Assembly (NCBI GenBank): GCA_022865625.1
Contig: JALHTB010000144.1
Coordinates: forward strand, 1 to 30,860
Source: Candidatus Bathyarchaeota archaeon
Lineage (GTDB): Archaea > Thermoproteota > Bathyarchaeia > 40CM-2-53-6 > FEN-987
Length of the DNA: 30,860 nt
Direction of reading: 5' to 3'
This document shows, one piece after another, positions 24,314 through 30,860 of this stretch (position 1 is its first letter; each line of letters starts with the position of its first letter). Both the position numbers and the translations under genes were made by a program. The notes below the pieces were generated by a model, which saw only the letters and a list, made by a program, of their open reading frames with translations, did not search any database and had not been told where the DNA came from.

Positions 24314-24913
24314 ATTCATGCTGTTCGATATTCCGCCCTGCAACTTGGAGATCGCGTTCTCATAGTAGGTGCTGGCTCGATCGGTCTTCTCATGCTTCAG
24401 TGCGTCAGGCGCGCAGGAGCGAGCGCGGTCTACGTCTCAGAGGTAAGCGACAAGCGAAGGAGCATGGCTGAGAAACTTGGAGCGACTGCTTCCCATGACC
24501 CGTCCAAAGAGAATCTGTATGTGAAGATGGATGAGGTCACCGGCGGGAGAGGCCCTGATGTGCTCTTCGAATGTGCAGACACGCCGCACACTCTGAGGGA
24601 GGCAGTGACGCTGGTGCGGAAGGGGGGCCAAGTCTTCGTGATCTCCATCTGCGAGGAACCTGTCGAAGCAGACTTCATGACGCCTGTTCTGAACGAGCTC
24701 GATATCAAAGGGAGCTATTGCGAGTACGAGGAATATCCCTACGCAATCGATTTCATCGCCAAGAAACTCGTTGATGTCAAGTCACTCATCTCTGATGTGA
24801 TCCCGCTTGATCAGCTGGTGGAGAAGGGCTTCGAGGCGCTGGCCAAGCCTCTGACCGAAGCTGTTAAGATCATAGCCAAAATCAGTTGGGGATCAAGGAG
24901 ACGTTTCTCTTGA
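24290..24913 (+). pseudogene. alcohol dehydrogenase lacking its zinc-binding N-terminal half
   Basis: The family-like reading begins at about 24296 with DPLSNCIHAV, the end of the catalytic domain. It continues through the whole NAD-binding domain: DRVLIVGAGSIGLLMLQ, ASAVYVSEVSDKRR, GGRGPDVLFECAD, RKGGQVFVISI, and the C-terminal LDQLVEKGFEALAKP. The first 140 or so residues with all zinc ligands are missing. The frame upstream of 24290 is antisense to the MFS gene and not a real protein. The remaining 200 codons are undamaged, which suggests a recent deletion. It could still be translated, but not as an active MDR enzyme. Confidence 0.85.
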
Positions 24914-25334
24914 AATTGGGCAGCGCAGAATTCATGGAAGAAGTGTTGAAGAGAACGAATACCGATGAGAAGTATCTGAAGCTGTCGAAGGGTGAGAACG
25001 AGATCTACACGCTCGTCCTTGAGACCGAGCCCGCTAAGGGTGTCGCCCAGAACCTGACTCTCTGCTACAGAGTTGAGGATGGAAAGATTGTCGAGGTCTT
25101 CCCGACAGAGAGAGAAGCCACATTCCAAATATCAGCACCATACGGGACTTGGAGATCCTGACAGGAAGACTCCGTGTAAACAAAGCAATCATGACACGGA
25201 AACTCAAAGTCAAGGGCAACTTCATGAAGCTCATGAAGTATTCCGAGGGCGTACTTCGCTGGGTCGAGATTCTCAAGACAATTCCGACAGAATTCGAAGG
25301 ACAGTACTCTGAATTCAACATCAAAGGTTCTTGA
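24910..25334 (+). pseudogene. SCP2-like sterol-carrier-domain protein with a frameshift
   Basis: The first part (LKLGSAEFMEEVLKRTNTDE through FQISAPYGTW) and the second part, in another frame (EILTGRLRV, KLKVKGNFMKLMKYSEG), together form a protein of about 140 residues. Its last third matches the SCP2 pattern, in which T-W-x-D/E-I-x-G-x-L is followed by K-x-K-V-x-G. The frames switch at about 25148-25155, where one base is missing or two are extra. The TTG at 24910 overlaps the stop of the dehydrogenase remnant, with AAGGAG at 24894-24899 as ribosome binding site, so the two were one operon. Family proteins bind lipids or CoA esters. It is a pseudogene unless the shift is a sequence error. 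Confidence 0.75.
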
Positions 25335-25358
25335 TCAGGAGAGGCTGATTGCCAATGG

Positions 25359-25466
25359 ATGCCAAGCCCGGACGTGGCCACTGAAATCGGGATCGTTATT
25401 TTGCTGCTGACGCTCGGCCCCGTGGTGATCTGGTATGCCTGGACCAGAAGGAGATCTCTACTCTAG
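25359..25466 (+). CDS. 35-residue single-span membrane peptide
   Basis: A short frame from ATG 25359 to TAG 25466 encodes MPSPDVATEI, a hydrophobic span of about 19 residues (IGIVILLLTLGPVVIWYAW) and a basic tail TRRRSLL. By the positive-inside rule the C-terminus faces the cytoplasm. An AGGAGAGG tract at 25338-25345 lies about 14 bp before the start. A hairpin follows the stop 4 bp later. I know no family for it. Its well-formed span and basic end argue for a real small protein, but a chance frame cannot be excluded. Confidence 0.45.
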   Translation: MPSPDVATEIGIVILLLTLGPVVIWYAWTRRRSLL

Positions 25467-25469
25467 GCA

Positions 25470-25488
25470 ATTCCTTGCATGAAGGAAT
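25470..25488. terminator. inverted repeat after the small membrane peptide
   Basis: ATTCCTT (25470-25476) and AAGGAAT (25482-25488) form a perfect 7-bp stem with a 5-base loop, placed just after the TAG at 25464-25466. Its position fits a transcription end for the plus-strand genes. Confidence 0.45.
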
Positions 25489-25563
25489 ACTCGGTGGGCC
25501 GGCGAGCCTTTTGACCTATCTACGATAGTCACTCGATCTGGTCTATGGGTTCCCGTAGTCGGT

Positions 25564-25860
25564 CTACCAGTATCCGAAGACTGGTGTCGGAGCCCACTGC
25601 ATCGGATAGTACTGTACATAGGTTTGGGGAACTGCTACTGGGTAGTACGGTTGGTAGTATGGTTGGTAGTACAAGGGCTGGAAGTACGGTGACCAGTATG
25701 GACGATAGTTCCATGGGTAGGAGAGTGCTGCGCCTGCTATGCCTCCGATCGCACCACCAGCTAGACCTCCGAGTGCTGCTCCTGTCCAACCGCCGAGAGC
25801 CCATCCTCCAAATCCGCCGAGGGCTGCGCCACCTAGCGCTCCTAAGACTGCAAGAGCCAT
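25564..25860 (-). CDS. glycine-zipper protein with a Tyr/Pro-rich tail
   Basis: This is a 98-residue protein from ATG 25860. Residues 1-50 are a glycine-zipper membrane segment: about eleven GxxxG-type repeats built of Gly, Ala and Leu (GALGGAALGG, GGWTGAALGG, LAGGAIGGIAG). Residues 51-98 form a low-complexity tail rich in Tyr, Pro, Gln and Trp with direct repeats (YYQPYYQPYYP). In the DNA this appears as the repeated GGTTGGTAGTA units at 25650-25670. Glycine-zipper proteins insert in or line membranes. The aromatic tail could be exposed and adhesive. An earlier start at 25932 would add a polar, cysteine-containing stretch and is less likely. No function can be assigned. Confidence 0.65.
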   Translation of the reverse strand: MALAVLGALGGAALGGFGGWALGGWTGAALGGLAGGAIGGIAGAALSYPWNYRPYWSPYFQPLYYQPYYQPYYPVAVPQTYVQYYPMQWAPTPVFGYW

Positions 25861-25915
25861 TGAAATCACACCTATCAGGCACGATTCTCCGGGTTCTAAA
25901 GGATTTGGTCGCCGT

Positions 25916-26102
25916 TTATTGATACAGTACAATCTGGACTGAGGGACTCGTTTTGAGTATACATCGCCGGGGCAATTGCACTACAACCTGCGATGGTACA
26001 ATGATTCCTTCTGCGGTGACCGTCTTCACATTCTCGATGCCTGCGAAGACTGATGCCGTCAAGTTGGTTTCGATGGATGTGCTGCCTTGACCTAGTGAGG
26101 TG
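25916..26102 (-). other. gap with a protein-like open frame but no clear start
   Basis: Between the glycine-zipper gene and the inositol-phosphate synthase stop, a minus-strand frame of about 60 codons reads TASVFAGIENVKTV and EGIIVPSQVVVQLP before ending in TAA at 25918-25916. It has no ATG; a TTG near 26060 is the only candidate. The wording is beta-rich and might be a remnant of a secreted protein or a very short gene. I cannot decide. Confidence 0.3.
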
Positions 26103-26103
26103 A

Positions 26104-27417
26104 CTAGTCGTAGTATTCGAGGCCCAAATGTGTGATCAATTCTTCTCCGCGCAGATAGCGCAGCGTGTTCTTCAACTTGATCAGCTGGATGAACAGGTCG
26201 TGCTCCGGGTAGAGACCGAGCGCGGTCATTGGGCTCTTGAAGTAGAAGCTAAGCCATTCTTGGATTCCCTTCATGCCGCTTCTCTGAGCAAGATCTAGGA
26301 AGAGTGCCACGTCTAGAACAACTGGAGCAGCGAGTATCGAGTCTCTGCAGAGGAAGTTGATCTTGATCTGCATTGGATAGCCGAGCCATCCGAAGATGTC
26401 TATGTTGTCCCAACCTTCCTTGTTGTCGCCCCTCGGCGGATAGTAGTCGATTCTGACCTGATGCCTGATGTTGCCGTACAGGTCAGGATACAGATCAGGC
26501 TGAAGTATGTACTGCAGAACGCCCAACTTTGATTCCGCCTTCGTCCTGAAACTCTCAGGATCATCCAAGACCTCCCCGTCTCGGTTACCGAGGATGTTTG
26601 TTGAGTACCAGCCGCGGACACCGAGCATCCTTGCCTTGAACCCGGGAGCGAGGATCGTCTTCATGAGTGTCTGGCCGGTTTTCAGATCTTTGCCCGCAAC
26701 GGGGAGTTTGTTCGTCTTGGCCAGTTCCACGAGAGCGGGAATGTCAACGCTGAGATTGGGAGCAGCATTAGCGAAGGGAACACCAGCCACGAGAGCGGCA
26801 TATGCATAGATCATTGATGGAGCAATCTCTGGCGAGTTGTCTTCGAGCGCCTTCTCGAAGGCCTTGATGTTCTCATGCTCGGGCTTGAGGACTGTGTGAG
26901 CCTCTGTCGAGCCACACCAGATCATCACGAGCCTTGAAGCTCCTGTCCTTGCCTTGAAATCCTTGATATCGGCGACGATCTGGTCGGCAAGATCCCTCTT
27001 GTTGCGACCAACTTTCACATGAGTTCCTGTGAGACGTTTCACCCACTTTTGCTCAAAGGCACCCTTCATCGGTTTGATTGCGCGAAGAGGCGTCTCCAAA
27101 CTCTTGAGCAACGTTTGGTCAAGAACTGCGGCCTTCGATGCTGCGACGAATGCATCATCCGGGAAGATGTCCCAAGCACCGAAGACCAAGTCTTTCATGT
27201 CGGCGAGAGGAACGAAGTCCTTGATAAGTGGAGTCCGTTTCTCCGTGCGCTTTCCGAGTCTTATGGTTGCCATCTGAGTTAGACTGCCGATGGGTTTTGC
27301 TAGCCCAAGCTTCGCAGCCTCTACGCCAGCAATCAATGTTGTACTGACTGCTCCGAGGCCGACGAGCATGACGCCTAGCTTGCCTGTTGGCTCGCTGATC
27401 TCTACGCCTTTTCCCAA
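26104..27417 (-). CDS. inositol-1-phosphate synthase (myo-inositol-3-phosphate synthase family)
   Basis: This 437-residue NAD-dependent enzyme converts glucose 6-phosphate to L-myo-inositol 1-phosphate, the precursor of archaeal phosphoinositol lipids and some compatible solutes. Conserved stretches: cofactor loop MLVGLGAVSTT, GSLTQMATIRLGKR, LVFGAWDIFPDDAF, VMIWCGSTE, PVAGKDLKTGQTLMKT, STNILGNRDGEVL, and the active-site KINFLCRDSILAAPVVLD. Length is normal. It begins with ATG at 27417. It is monocistronic, with 144 bp to the next gene on the same strand. No defect is seen. Confidence 0.95.
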   Translation of the reverse strand: MGKGVEISEPTGKLGVMLVGLGAVSTTLIAGVEAAKLGLAKPIGSLTQMATIRLGKRTEKRTPLIKDFVPLADMKDLVFGAWDIFPDDAFVAASKAAVLDQTLLKSLETPLRAIKPMKGAFEQKWVKRLTGTHVKVGRNKRDLADQIVADIKDFKARTGASRLVMIWCGSTEAHTVLKPEHENIKAFEKALEDNSPEIAPSMIYAYAALVAGVPFANAAPNLSVDIPALVELAKTNKLPVAGKDLKTGQTLMKTILAPGFKARMLGVRGWYSTNILGNRDGEVLDDPESFRTKAESKLGVLQYILQPDLYPDLYGNIRHQVRIDYYPPRGDNKEGWDNIDIFGWLGYPMQIKINFLCRDSILAAPVVLDVALFLDLAQRSGMKGIQEWLSFYFKSPMTALGLYPEHDLFIQLIKLKNTLRYLRGEELITHLGLEYYD

Positions 27418-27561
27418 CTCACAGCACCAGTGATGCTGAAGCGAACCGATCTGACACGTAATTCACCTTTGCGGTATTGACGAGCTCATTGTGTCCGGGA
27501 CTGCTGCCAAACGCTCATAGCGGTAAGTAGAATTAACTGCCTCTCGTGAGTCGAATGCTCG

Positions 27562-27903
27562 CTAGCAGGTCAGATGAAAGCCTGCCAGCACGCGCTTGGA
27601 TTTTGATAGGTCGTTGAAGAGTTGGGCGGCTTTCTCCGTTCTCTCAACCAGCAACTCGATGCCTCTCTCTTCGAGATGCGATCTGGTTTCTCTTGGTATG
27701 TTCATCATCCCGAAGTATCCGGTGCCGATTATCACAACTTCTGGTTGAAGGCGATCTAGAGCATCTTTGATGTCTGAGACGCCTAGTGAGTGGCCTTCCT
27801 TGCGCCACCAGTTGGATTTGATCTCCTCGCCGATGATCAATAGATCGTTCGAGTAGCCGGCCCCATCTATGATAATGCGTCCAAAACTGTAGGATTCAAT
27901 CAA
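27562..27903 (-). CDS. Mth938-like domain protein (DUF498/NDUFAF3 family)
   Basis: This 113-residue one-domain protein has the family reading MIESYSFGRIIIDGAGYSND, an internal WWRKEGHSLGVSDI, VVIIGTGYFGMM, and a C-terminal KAAQLFNDLSKSKRVLAGFHLTC. It matches the archaeal Mth938 fold, related to the mitochondrial complex I assembly factor NDUFAF3. The biochemical role in archaea is not established. Start ATG 27903 is consistent with homologue length. Confidence 0.9.
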   Translation of the reverse strand: MIESYSFGRIIIDGAGYSNDLLIIGEEIKSNWWRKEGHSLGVSDIKDALDRLQPEVVIIGTGYFGMMNIPRETRSHLEERGIELLVERTEKAAQLFNDLSKSKRVLAGFHLTC

Positions 27904-27960
27904 GCCGTCAGCCTACCCGGCCCAAGATCGGGTTTTCCAGATATGAGTCGATATGATTGC

Positions 27961-28170
27961 CTATACAACCAATGGCTCAACCGCAACCTTTCTTCGTTTG
28001 CGTTTCACGGATTCGACAATGGACCGGAACTCTGACTCGCTGAGCACCGCGATGCCTACATCGCAGTATCGGCCCGTTTTTCGCTCAATCTCGCGATCAA
28101 GCTCTTCGCGCTCTTCATGCGTGGTCTCGATGCCCAGTCTGCGCAACCACTCTCTGACTTTGATACTCAT
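27961..28170 (-). CDS. small charged protein, hypothetical
   Basis: This 69-residue protein starts at ATG 28170, with a GAGG ribosome binding site about ten bases upstream. Residues 1-45 are a charged helical stretch (KVREWLRRLGIETTHEEREELDREIERKTG), residues 46-60 look like a strand-helix (CDVGIAVLSESEFRSIVE), and the tail is basic (KRKRRK). A longer frame up to 28524 exists but overlaps the divergent gene and is not protein-like. I recognise no family. The basic tail may bind nucleic acid, which is a guess. Confidence 0.6.
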   Translation of the reverse strand: MSIKVREWLRRLGIETTHEEREELDREIERKTGRYCDVGIAVLSESEFRSIVESVKRKRRKVAVEPLVV

Positions 28171-28324
28171 CGAAGAGAATCCTCTTTTACTAAGTTCGGT
28201 TTCCCCATCATGCGTAACTGCTGTAGAGGGATCAATACGGCAGATGTAAAGGCTCCGAGAGCGAGCCTGACACCCGTTCCAGAGAGGTAATATTGGACCT
28301 CGCTCTTTTGCGGAGAGACCACAC

Positions 28325-29080
28325 ATGGTCTTCGGCAGGGGAAAGAAACAGCGCAAGGAAAAGGGCGAAGACAAGTCGACAGGCGAGAAGGAACTTATCG
28401 TCACCGAAAGTGCAGAAGAGTTAGCAGCAAAGGCCCCTCCCAAGAAGAAGGATTTCGAGCTGGTGGCGCTGTACGGATTTTCAGCGAAGATACCGAACGA
28501 TGCGCGCCTTGAATTCAATCCCAAGTCTAGGAGAGAGAAAGGGGACTTGGTTTTTCACCTTCAAGAAGGCTACAAGATCTTCCTATCATGGGGAAAGCTT
28601 GAGGACGCCAGAAAACGCTACAAGACGGCGGCTGAGCAAGCCTCTGACAGCGTTAAGCGTTCCCTCAAGAGCTCGTTTGCGAAGCTGGAAGGAGAACTCC
28701 ACACTGAGAACTTGAAGATACAAGATCACGACGCTGTGTACACTCGCGCGAGAATGTTGCTTGAACGAGGAGGTTTCCCTATGGGTAGTCGCCGCGTCAC
28801 TCAGGACGCGCTCGCTCTGCATCTGCACTGTGAGGATACAGGCAGGTACTATGTGATCTACGCTTTCACACGCCCAGAAGTCTCGGAAGATGTGCAGAGG
28901 AACTTCGAGCCGATCATGTCATCCTTGAAATGCCACTCCTCTTCCGCAAGGCTGCGGAGATCTTCTCAACGTCAGATCGCAGGGCCAGAGCTTGATGAGA
29001 GGGCAGAGTCTGTCTCGGCAGGCACGAAACGCGTCTGGAGAAAAGCTTGGGCGAGACTCCAGCAGACTATAGCGCGATGA
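28325..29080 (+). CDS. conserved hypothetical protein, possibly PsbP/DcrB-like fold
   Basis: This 251-residue soluble protein has a very basic N-terminus (MVFGRGKKQRKEKGED) and a central domain (about 42-205) reading FELVALYGFSAKIPNDARLEF, YKIFLSWGKLEDARKRY, HLHCEDTGRYYVIYAFT and FEPIMSSLKCH. The alternation of strands and a final SLKC resembles small alpha/beta domains that score a user input such as DcrB/PsbP, but the likeness is weak. Residues 210-251 are basic and low in order. There is no signal peptide, so it is probably cytoplasmic. Its stop overlaps the next start as ATGA, coupling it to the GyaR-like reductase. Confidence 0.7.
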   Translation: MVFGRGKKQRKEKGEDKSTGEKELIVTESAEELAAKAPPKKKDFELVALYGFSAKIPNDARLEFNPKSRREKGDLVFHLQEGYKIFLSWGKLEDARKRYKTAAEQASDSVKRSLKSSFAKLEGELHTENLKIQDHDAVYTRARMLLERGGFPMGSRRVTQDALALHLHCEDTGRYYVIYAFTRPEVSEDVQRNFEPIMSSLKCHSSSARLRRSSQRQIAGPELDERAESVSAGTKRVWRKAWARLQQTIAR

Positions 29081-30051
29081 GGCCGAAGGTCTACGTTACT
29101 CGTCTCATTCCTGAAGAGGCGCTGAAGAAACTAGCAGAGAATGTTGACTACCACATCTGGGAGGGCGAACTCCCTATTCCACGTGATGTGCTGCTCCGAG
29201 AAGTCGCCCCCGTGGATGCACTTCTTTCGCTCCTGACAGACAAGGTAGATGGCCCGATAATGGATGCTGCACCCAAACTGCGAGTCATTAGCAACATGGC
29301 AGTGGGATTCGACAACATAGACGCGCGCGAGGCGACCAAGCGGAGGATTATGGTCTGTAACACGCCGGGAGTGCTGACGGAGACAACGGCTGATTTTGCA
29401 TTTGCACTATTGCTCGCCGCCGCCCGACGAGTTGTTGAAGGCGACCGAGTAGTCAGAGCGGGAAAATGGAAGACTTGGGGCCCGATGATCCTCCTTGGTC
29501 AAGACTTGCACCATGCAACTCTGGGCATAATCGGACTCGGCAGGATAGGAGCCGAAGTGGCGAAACGAGCGAAAGGATTCGACATGAGAATCATCTACTA
29601 CGATACCACAAGACGACCTGATATGGAGAAGAAACTTAGAGTGGAGTTCAGAGAACTCGAGAACCTGCTTGCTGAGTCAGATTTCGTCACAGTTCATTGC
29701 CCACTGGTACGAGAGACACATCATCTGATCGGCGATGAACAGTTCAAGATCATGAAGAAGACAGCAATTCTTGTCAATACGGCGCGAGGGCAGATCGTGG
29801 ATCCGAAGGCTCTCTACAGTGCACTTCGTGACCGACAGATTGCATATGCGGCTCTTGACGTGACGGAACCTGAACCGTTCCCGATGAATGATCCGCTCTT
29901 GACACTCGACAATATTGTGATCACTCCTCACATCGCGAGCGCCTCAGTGGCAACGCGCACGAAGATGGCCATGATGGCTGTTGATAACCTGCTCGCAGGA
30001 ATCAAGGGTGAGAGACCACCTTACATTGTCAACCCAGAAGTGCTGACATAG
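29077..30051 (+). CDS. gyaR: glyoxylate/hydroxypyruvate reductase (D-2-hydroxyacid dehydrogenase)
   Basis: This 324-residue NAD(P)H-dependent D-2-hydroxyacid dehydrogenase is close in wording to archaeal glyoxylate reductase (GyaR). It shows the N-terminal MRPKVYVTRLIPEEAL, NMAVGFDNID, cofactor loop LGIIGLGRIGAEVA, and the catalytic residues R in LVNTARGQIVD, E in DVTEPEPFP and H in ITPHIASAS. I start at ATG 29077, which overlaps the stop of the upstream gene (ATGA), rather than at 29047 inside that gene. It reduces glyoxylate or hydroxypyruvate, or oxidises D-glycerate in the other direction. It could link to C2/C3 products of the aldolase and dehydrogenase genes, but it lies 7 kb away. Confidence 0.93.
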   Translation: MRPKVYVTRLIPEEALKKLAENVDYHIWEGELPIPRDVLLREVAPVDALLSLLTDKVDGPIMDAAPKLRVISNMAVGFDNIDAREATKRRIMVCNTPGVLTETTADFAFALLLAAARRVVEGDRVVRAGKWKTWGPMILLGQDLHHATLGIIGLGRIGAEVAKRAKGFDMRIIYYDTTRRPDMEKKLRVEFRELENLLAESDFVTVHCPLVRETHHLIGDEQFKIMKKTAILVNTARGQIVDPKALYSALRDRQIAYAALDVTEPEPFPMNDPLLTLDNIVITPHIASASVATRTKMAMMAVDNLLAGIKGERPPYIVNPEVLT

Positions 30052-30198
30052 CTCGACAGAGCAAGCATTCACTGCAGGAACCGAGCGGCCGCGACTCAGG
30101 AAGCTGGAATTTCGTCGCGAAACTCCCAGCTGGGAAGACAGGCGATGGGGAAGTGCGCGGGAAGTGAGCTTGACGTCACTGTGTCGCATACGGAACAT
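30052..30198. other. intergenic region upstream of the zinc-ribbon gene
   Basis: Contains small self-complementary stretches such as TTTCGTCGCGAAA at about 30109-30121, but no coding frame that reads like a protein in either direction. No terminator for the reductase gene is obvious. Confidence 0.4.
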
Positions 30199-30206
30199 TG
30201 ATATAC
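30199..30206 (+). promoter_or_regulatory. TATA box of the zinc-ribbon gene
   Basis: TTGATATA at 30199-30206 sits about 25 bp before the ATGs at 30223 and 30229. It touches the TTG at 30208, which therefore cannot be the start of an mRNA made from this promoter. Confidence 0.5.
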
Positions 30207-30228
30207 CTTGAGTACTCCGGCAATGTGC

Positions 30229-30705
30229 ATGAACTGGGCACAACTCATCACTGACAACCCCTTCCTCATTCTGTCCATAATCTCTGGAGCAGTAGCCGCG
30301 ACAATCCTCCTGCACAGCATTATGCGCTCGAAACTGCAGAACGCTCCGCATCCCAACTCTGCATTGCCCAGCGTGATTGGCGGCGGACTCGGGAACAGCA
30401 GGCATCGACCGAGCGTGCTTGACAGAATCACTCTGCTCAATAGGAATCTGATACAATGCCCCAGATGCTTCACGATGGACTATGCAGGTGCACGATTCTG
30501 CACTCGGTGTGGGATGCCGATGCAACAGAACCTCGAGCTGCCGAGAAACGGCATACAAGATGTCGAAGTTCGACATCTAGCACAAGATGGATCAAACCAG
30601 ATGCTTGGACTTTCAATGAGGCTCGATTCCAAGACTCGAATCGGCGTCATCATCGGCATACAGAACCAAGAGCTCCCAGAACAAGTCCACGAAACCCGAG
30701 ACTGA
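30229..30705 (+). CDS. membrane-anchored zinc-ribbon protein
   Basis: This protein of about 158 residues has one N-terminal membrane span (NPFLILSIISGAVAATILL), a polar linker, and a four-cysteine zinc ribbon C-P-R-C...C-T-R-C (about residues 77-94, CPRCFTMDYAGARFCTRCG) of the DZR/zinc-ribbon type common in archaea. The rest is an acidic and hydrophobic C-terminus. The anchor places the ribbon in the cytoplasm or outside, depending on topology; positive residues after the span favour cytoplasmic. The start is taken as ATG 30229 (30223 also possible) because of the TATA box. Function unknown. Confidence 0.7.
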   Translation: MNWAQLITDNPFLILSIISGAVAATILLHSIMRSKLQNAPHPNSALPSVIGGGLGNSRHRPSVLDRITLLNRNLIQCPRCFTMDYAGARFCTRCGMPMQQNLELPRNGIQDVEVRHLAQDGSNQMLGLSMRLDSKTRIGVIIGIQNQELPEQVHETRD

Positions 30706-30720
30706 GGGTTTTTGCTCGGG
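30695..30720 (+). terminator. hairpin with T-run at the end of the zinc-ribbon gene
   Basis: CCCGAG (30695-30700) and CTCGGG (30715-30720) pair around a loop that contains the stop codon and a run of five T. The combination fits transcript ending, although here the T-run is in the loop rather than after the stem. Confidence 0.35.
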
Positions 30721-30860
30721 CTCATGCGCTCTACCACTGTCTGATGAGAACCGCAACGGAAGACTATCGGCCATACGTGTCTGGGACAACCAACAAATAC
30801 CGCCGGGAGAGGGGCGCTCCCACCAGAGAACAGATGAGCCAACGAACCCGCGTGACAGAA

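Noticed and set aside
27961..28524. 187-codon version of the small minus-strand hypothetical
   Set aside because: Residues before the ATG at 28170 are low-complexity and overlap the 5' part of the divergent 251-residue gene; a ribosome binding site precedes 28170.
1..30860. CRISPR arrays, insertion sequences or phage genes
   Set aside because: No regularly spaced repeats, transposase, integrase or terminal inverted repeats were seen on reading the window.

Overview
The window looks like chromosomal DNA of an archaeon, most likely from the TACK/Thermoproteota side. This is an inference. The support is: two tRNA genes interrupted by several short introns each, TATA boxes about 25 bp before start codons with very short leaders, many GTG/TTG starts, an archaeal-type VapBC pair, an archaeal-type inositol-1-phosphate synthase and a GyaR-like reductase. 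Base composition is close to even. There is no rRNA, CRISPR array or recognisable insertion sequence.

Layout. 1-444: little or no coding, apart from a possible gene start running off the left edge. 481-1087: VapB/VapC toxin-antitoxin pair. 1178-1629: two divergent, intron-rich tRNA genes, tRNA-Arg(CCU) on minus and tRNA-Leu(UAA) on plus. 1697-2200: small VTT/DedA-like membrane protein. 2349-7580: two zinc alcohol dehydrogenases converging on a three-gene 2-oxoacid/acetoin dehydrogenase operon (E1alpha, E1beta, E2; no E3 here). 7819-8829: aldo/keto reductase. 8988-13566: two paralogous FGGY carbohydrate kinases flanking an MttB-family (non-pyrrolysine) methyltransferase gene.

13640-20058 is a long minus-strand cluster: SDR dehydrogenase, HAD phosphatase, HisC-like aminotransferase, ECF S component, fused double ECF ATPase, EcfT and FGGY kinase. 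I read it as uptake plus phosphorylation and processing of an unidentified small polyhydroxylated or amine-containing compound. 20148-21820: GlcG/HbpS-like protein, VOC protein and class II aldolase.

21.84-25.33 kb is a zone of gene decay. It holds a peptidase-like C-terminal remnant, a D-threonine-aldolase-family gene with one in-frame amber codon, an orphan C-terminal fragment, an MFS transporter with two frameshifts and a lost N-terminus, an alcohol dehydrogenase missing its N-terminal half, and an SCP2-like gene with a frameshift. A 35-codon single-span membrane peptide follows. 25.5-30.8 kb is ordinary again: glycine-zipper protein, inositol-1-phosphate synthase, Mth938-like protein, two hypotheticals, a glyoxylate/hydroxypyruvate reductase and a membrane-anchored zinc-ribbon protein.

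The most unusual signals are the tRNA-Arg gene, whose mature cloverleaf appears only after removing about four introns; the ECF ATPase fusion, whose two halves are degenerate in complementary motifs so that only one ATP site should be competent; and the tight cluster of broken genes. All assignments come from reading motifs by eye; no database search was run.
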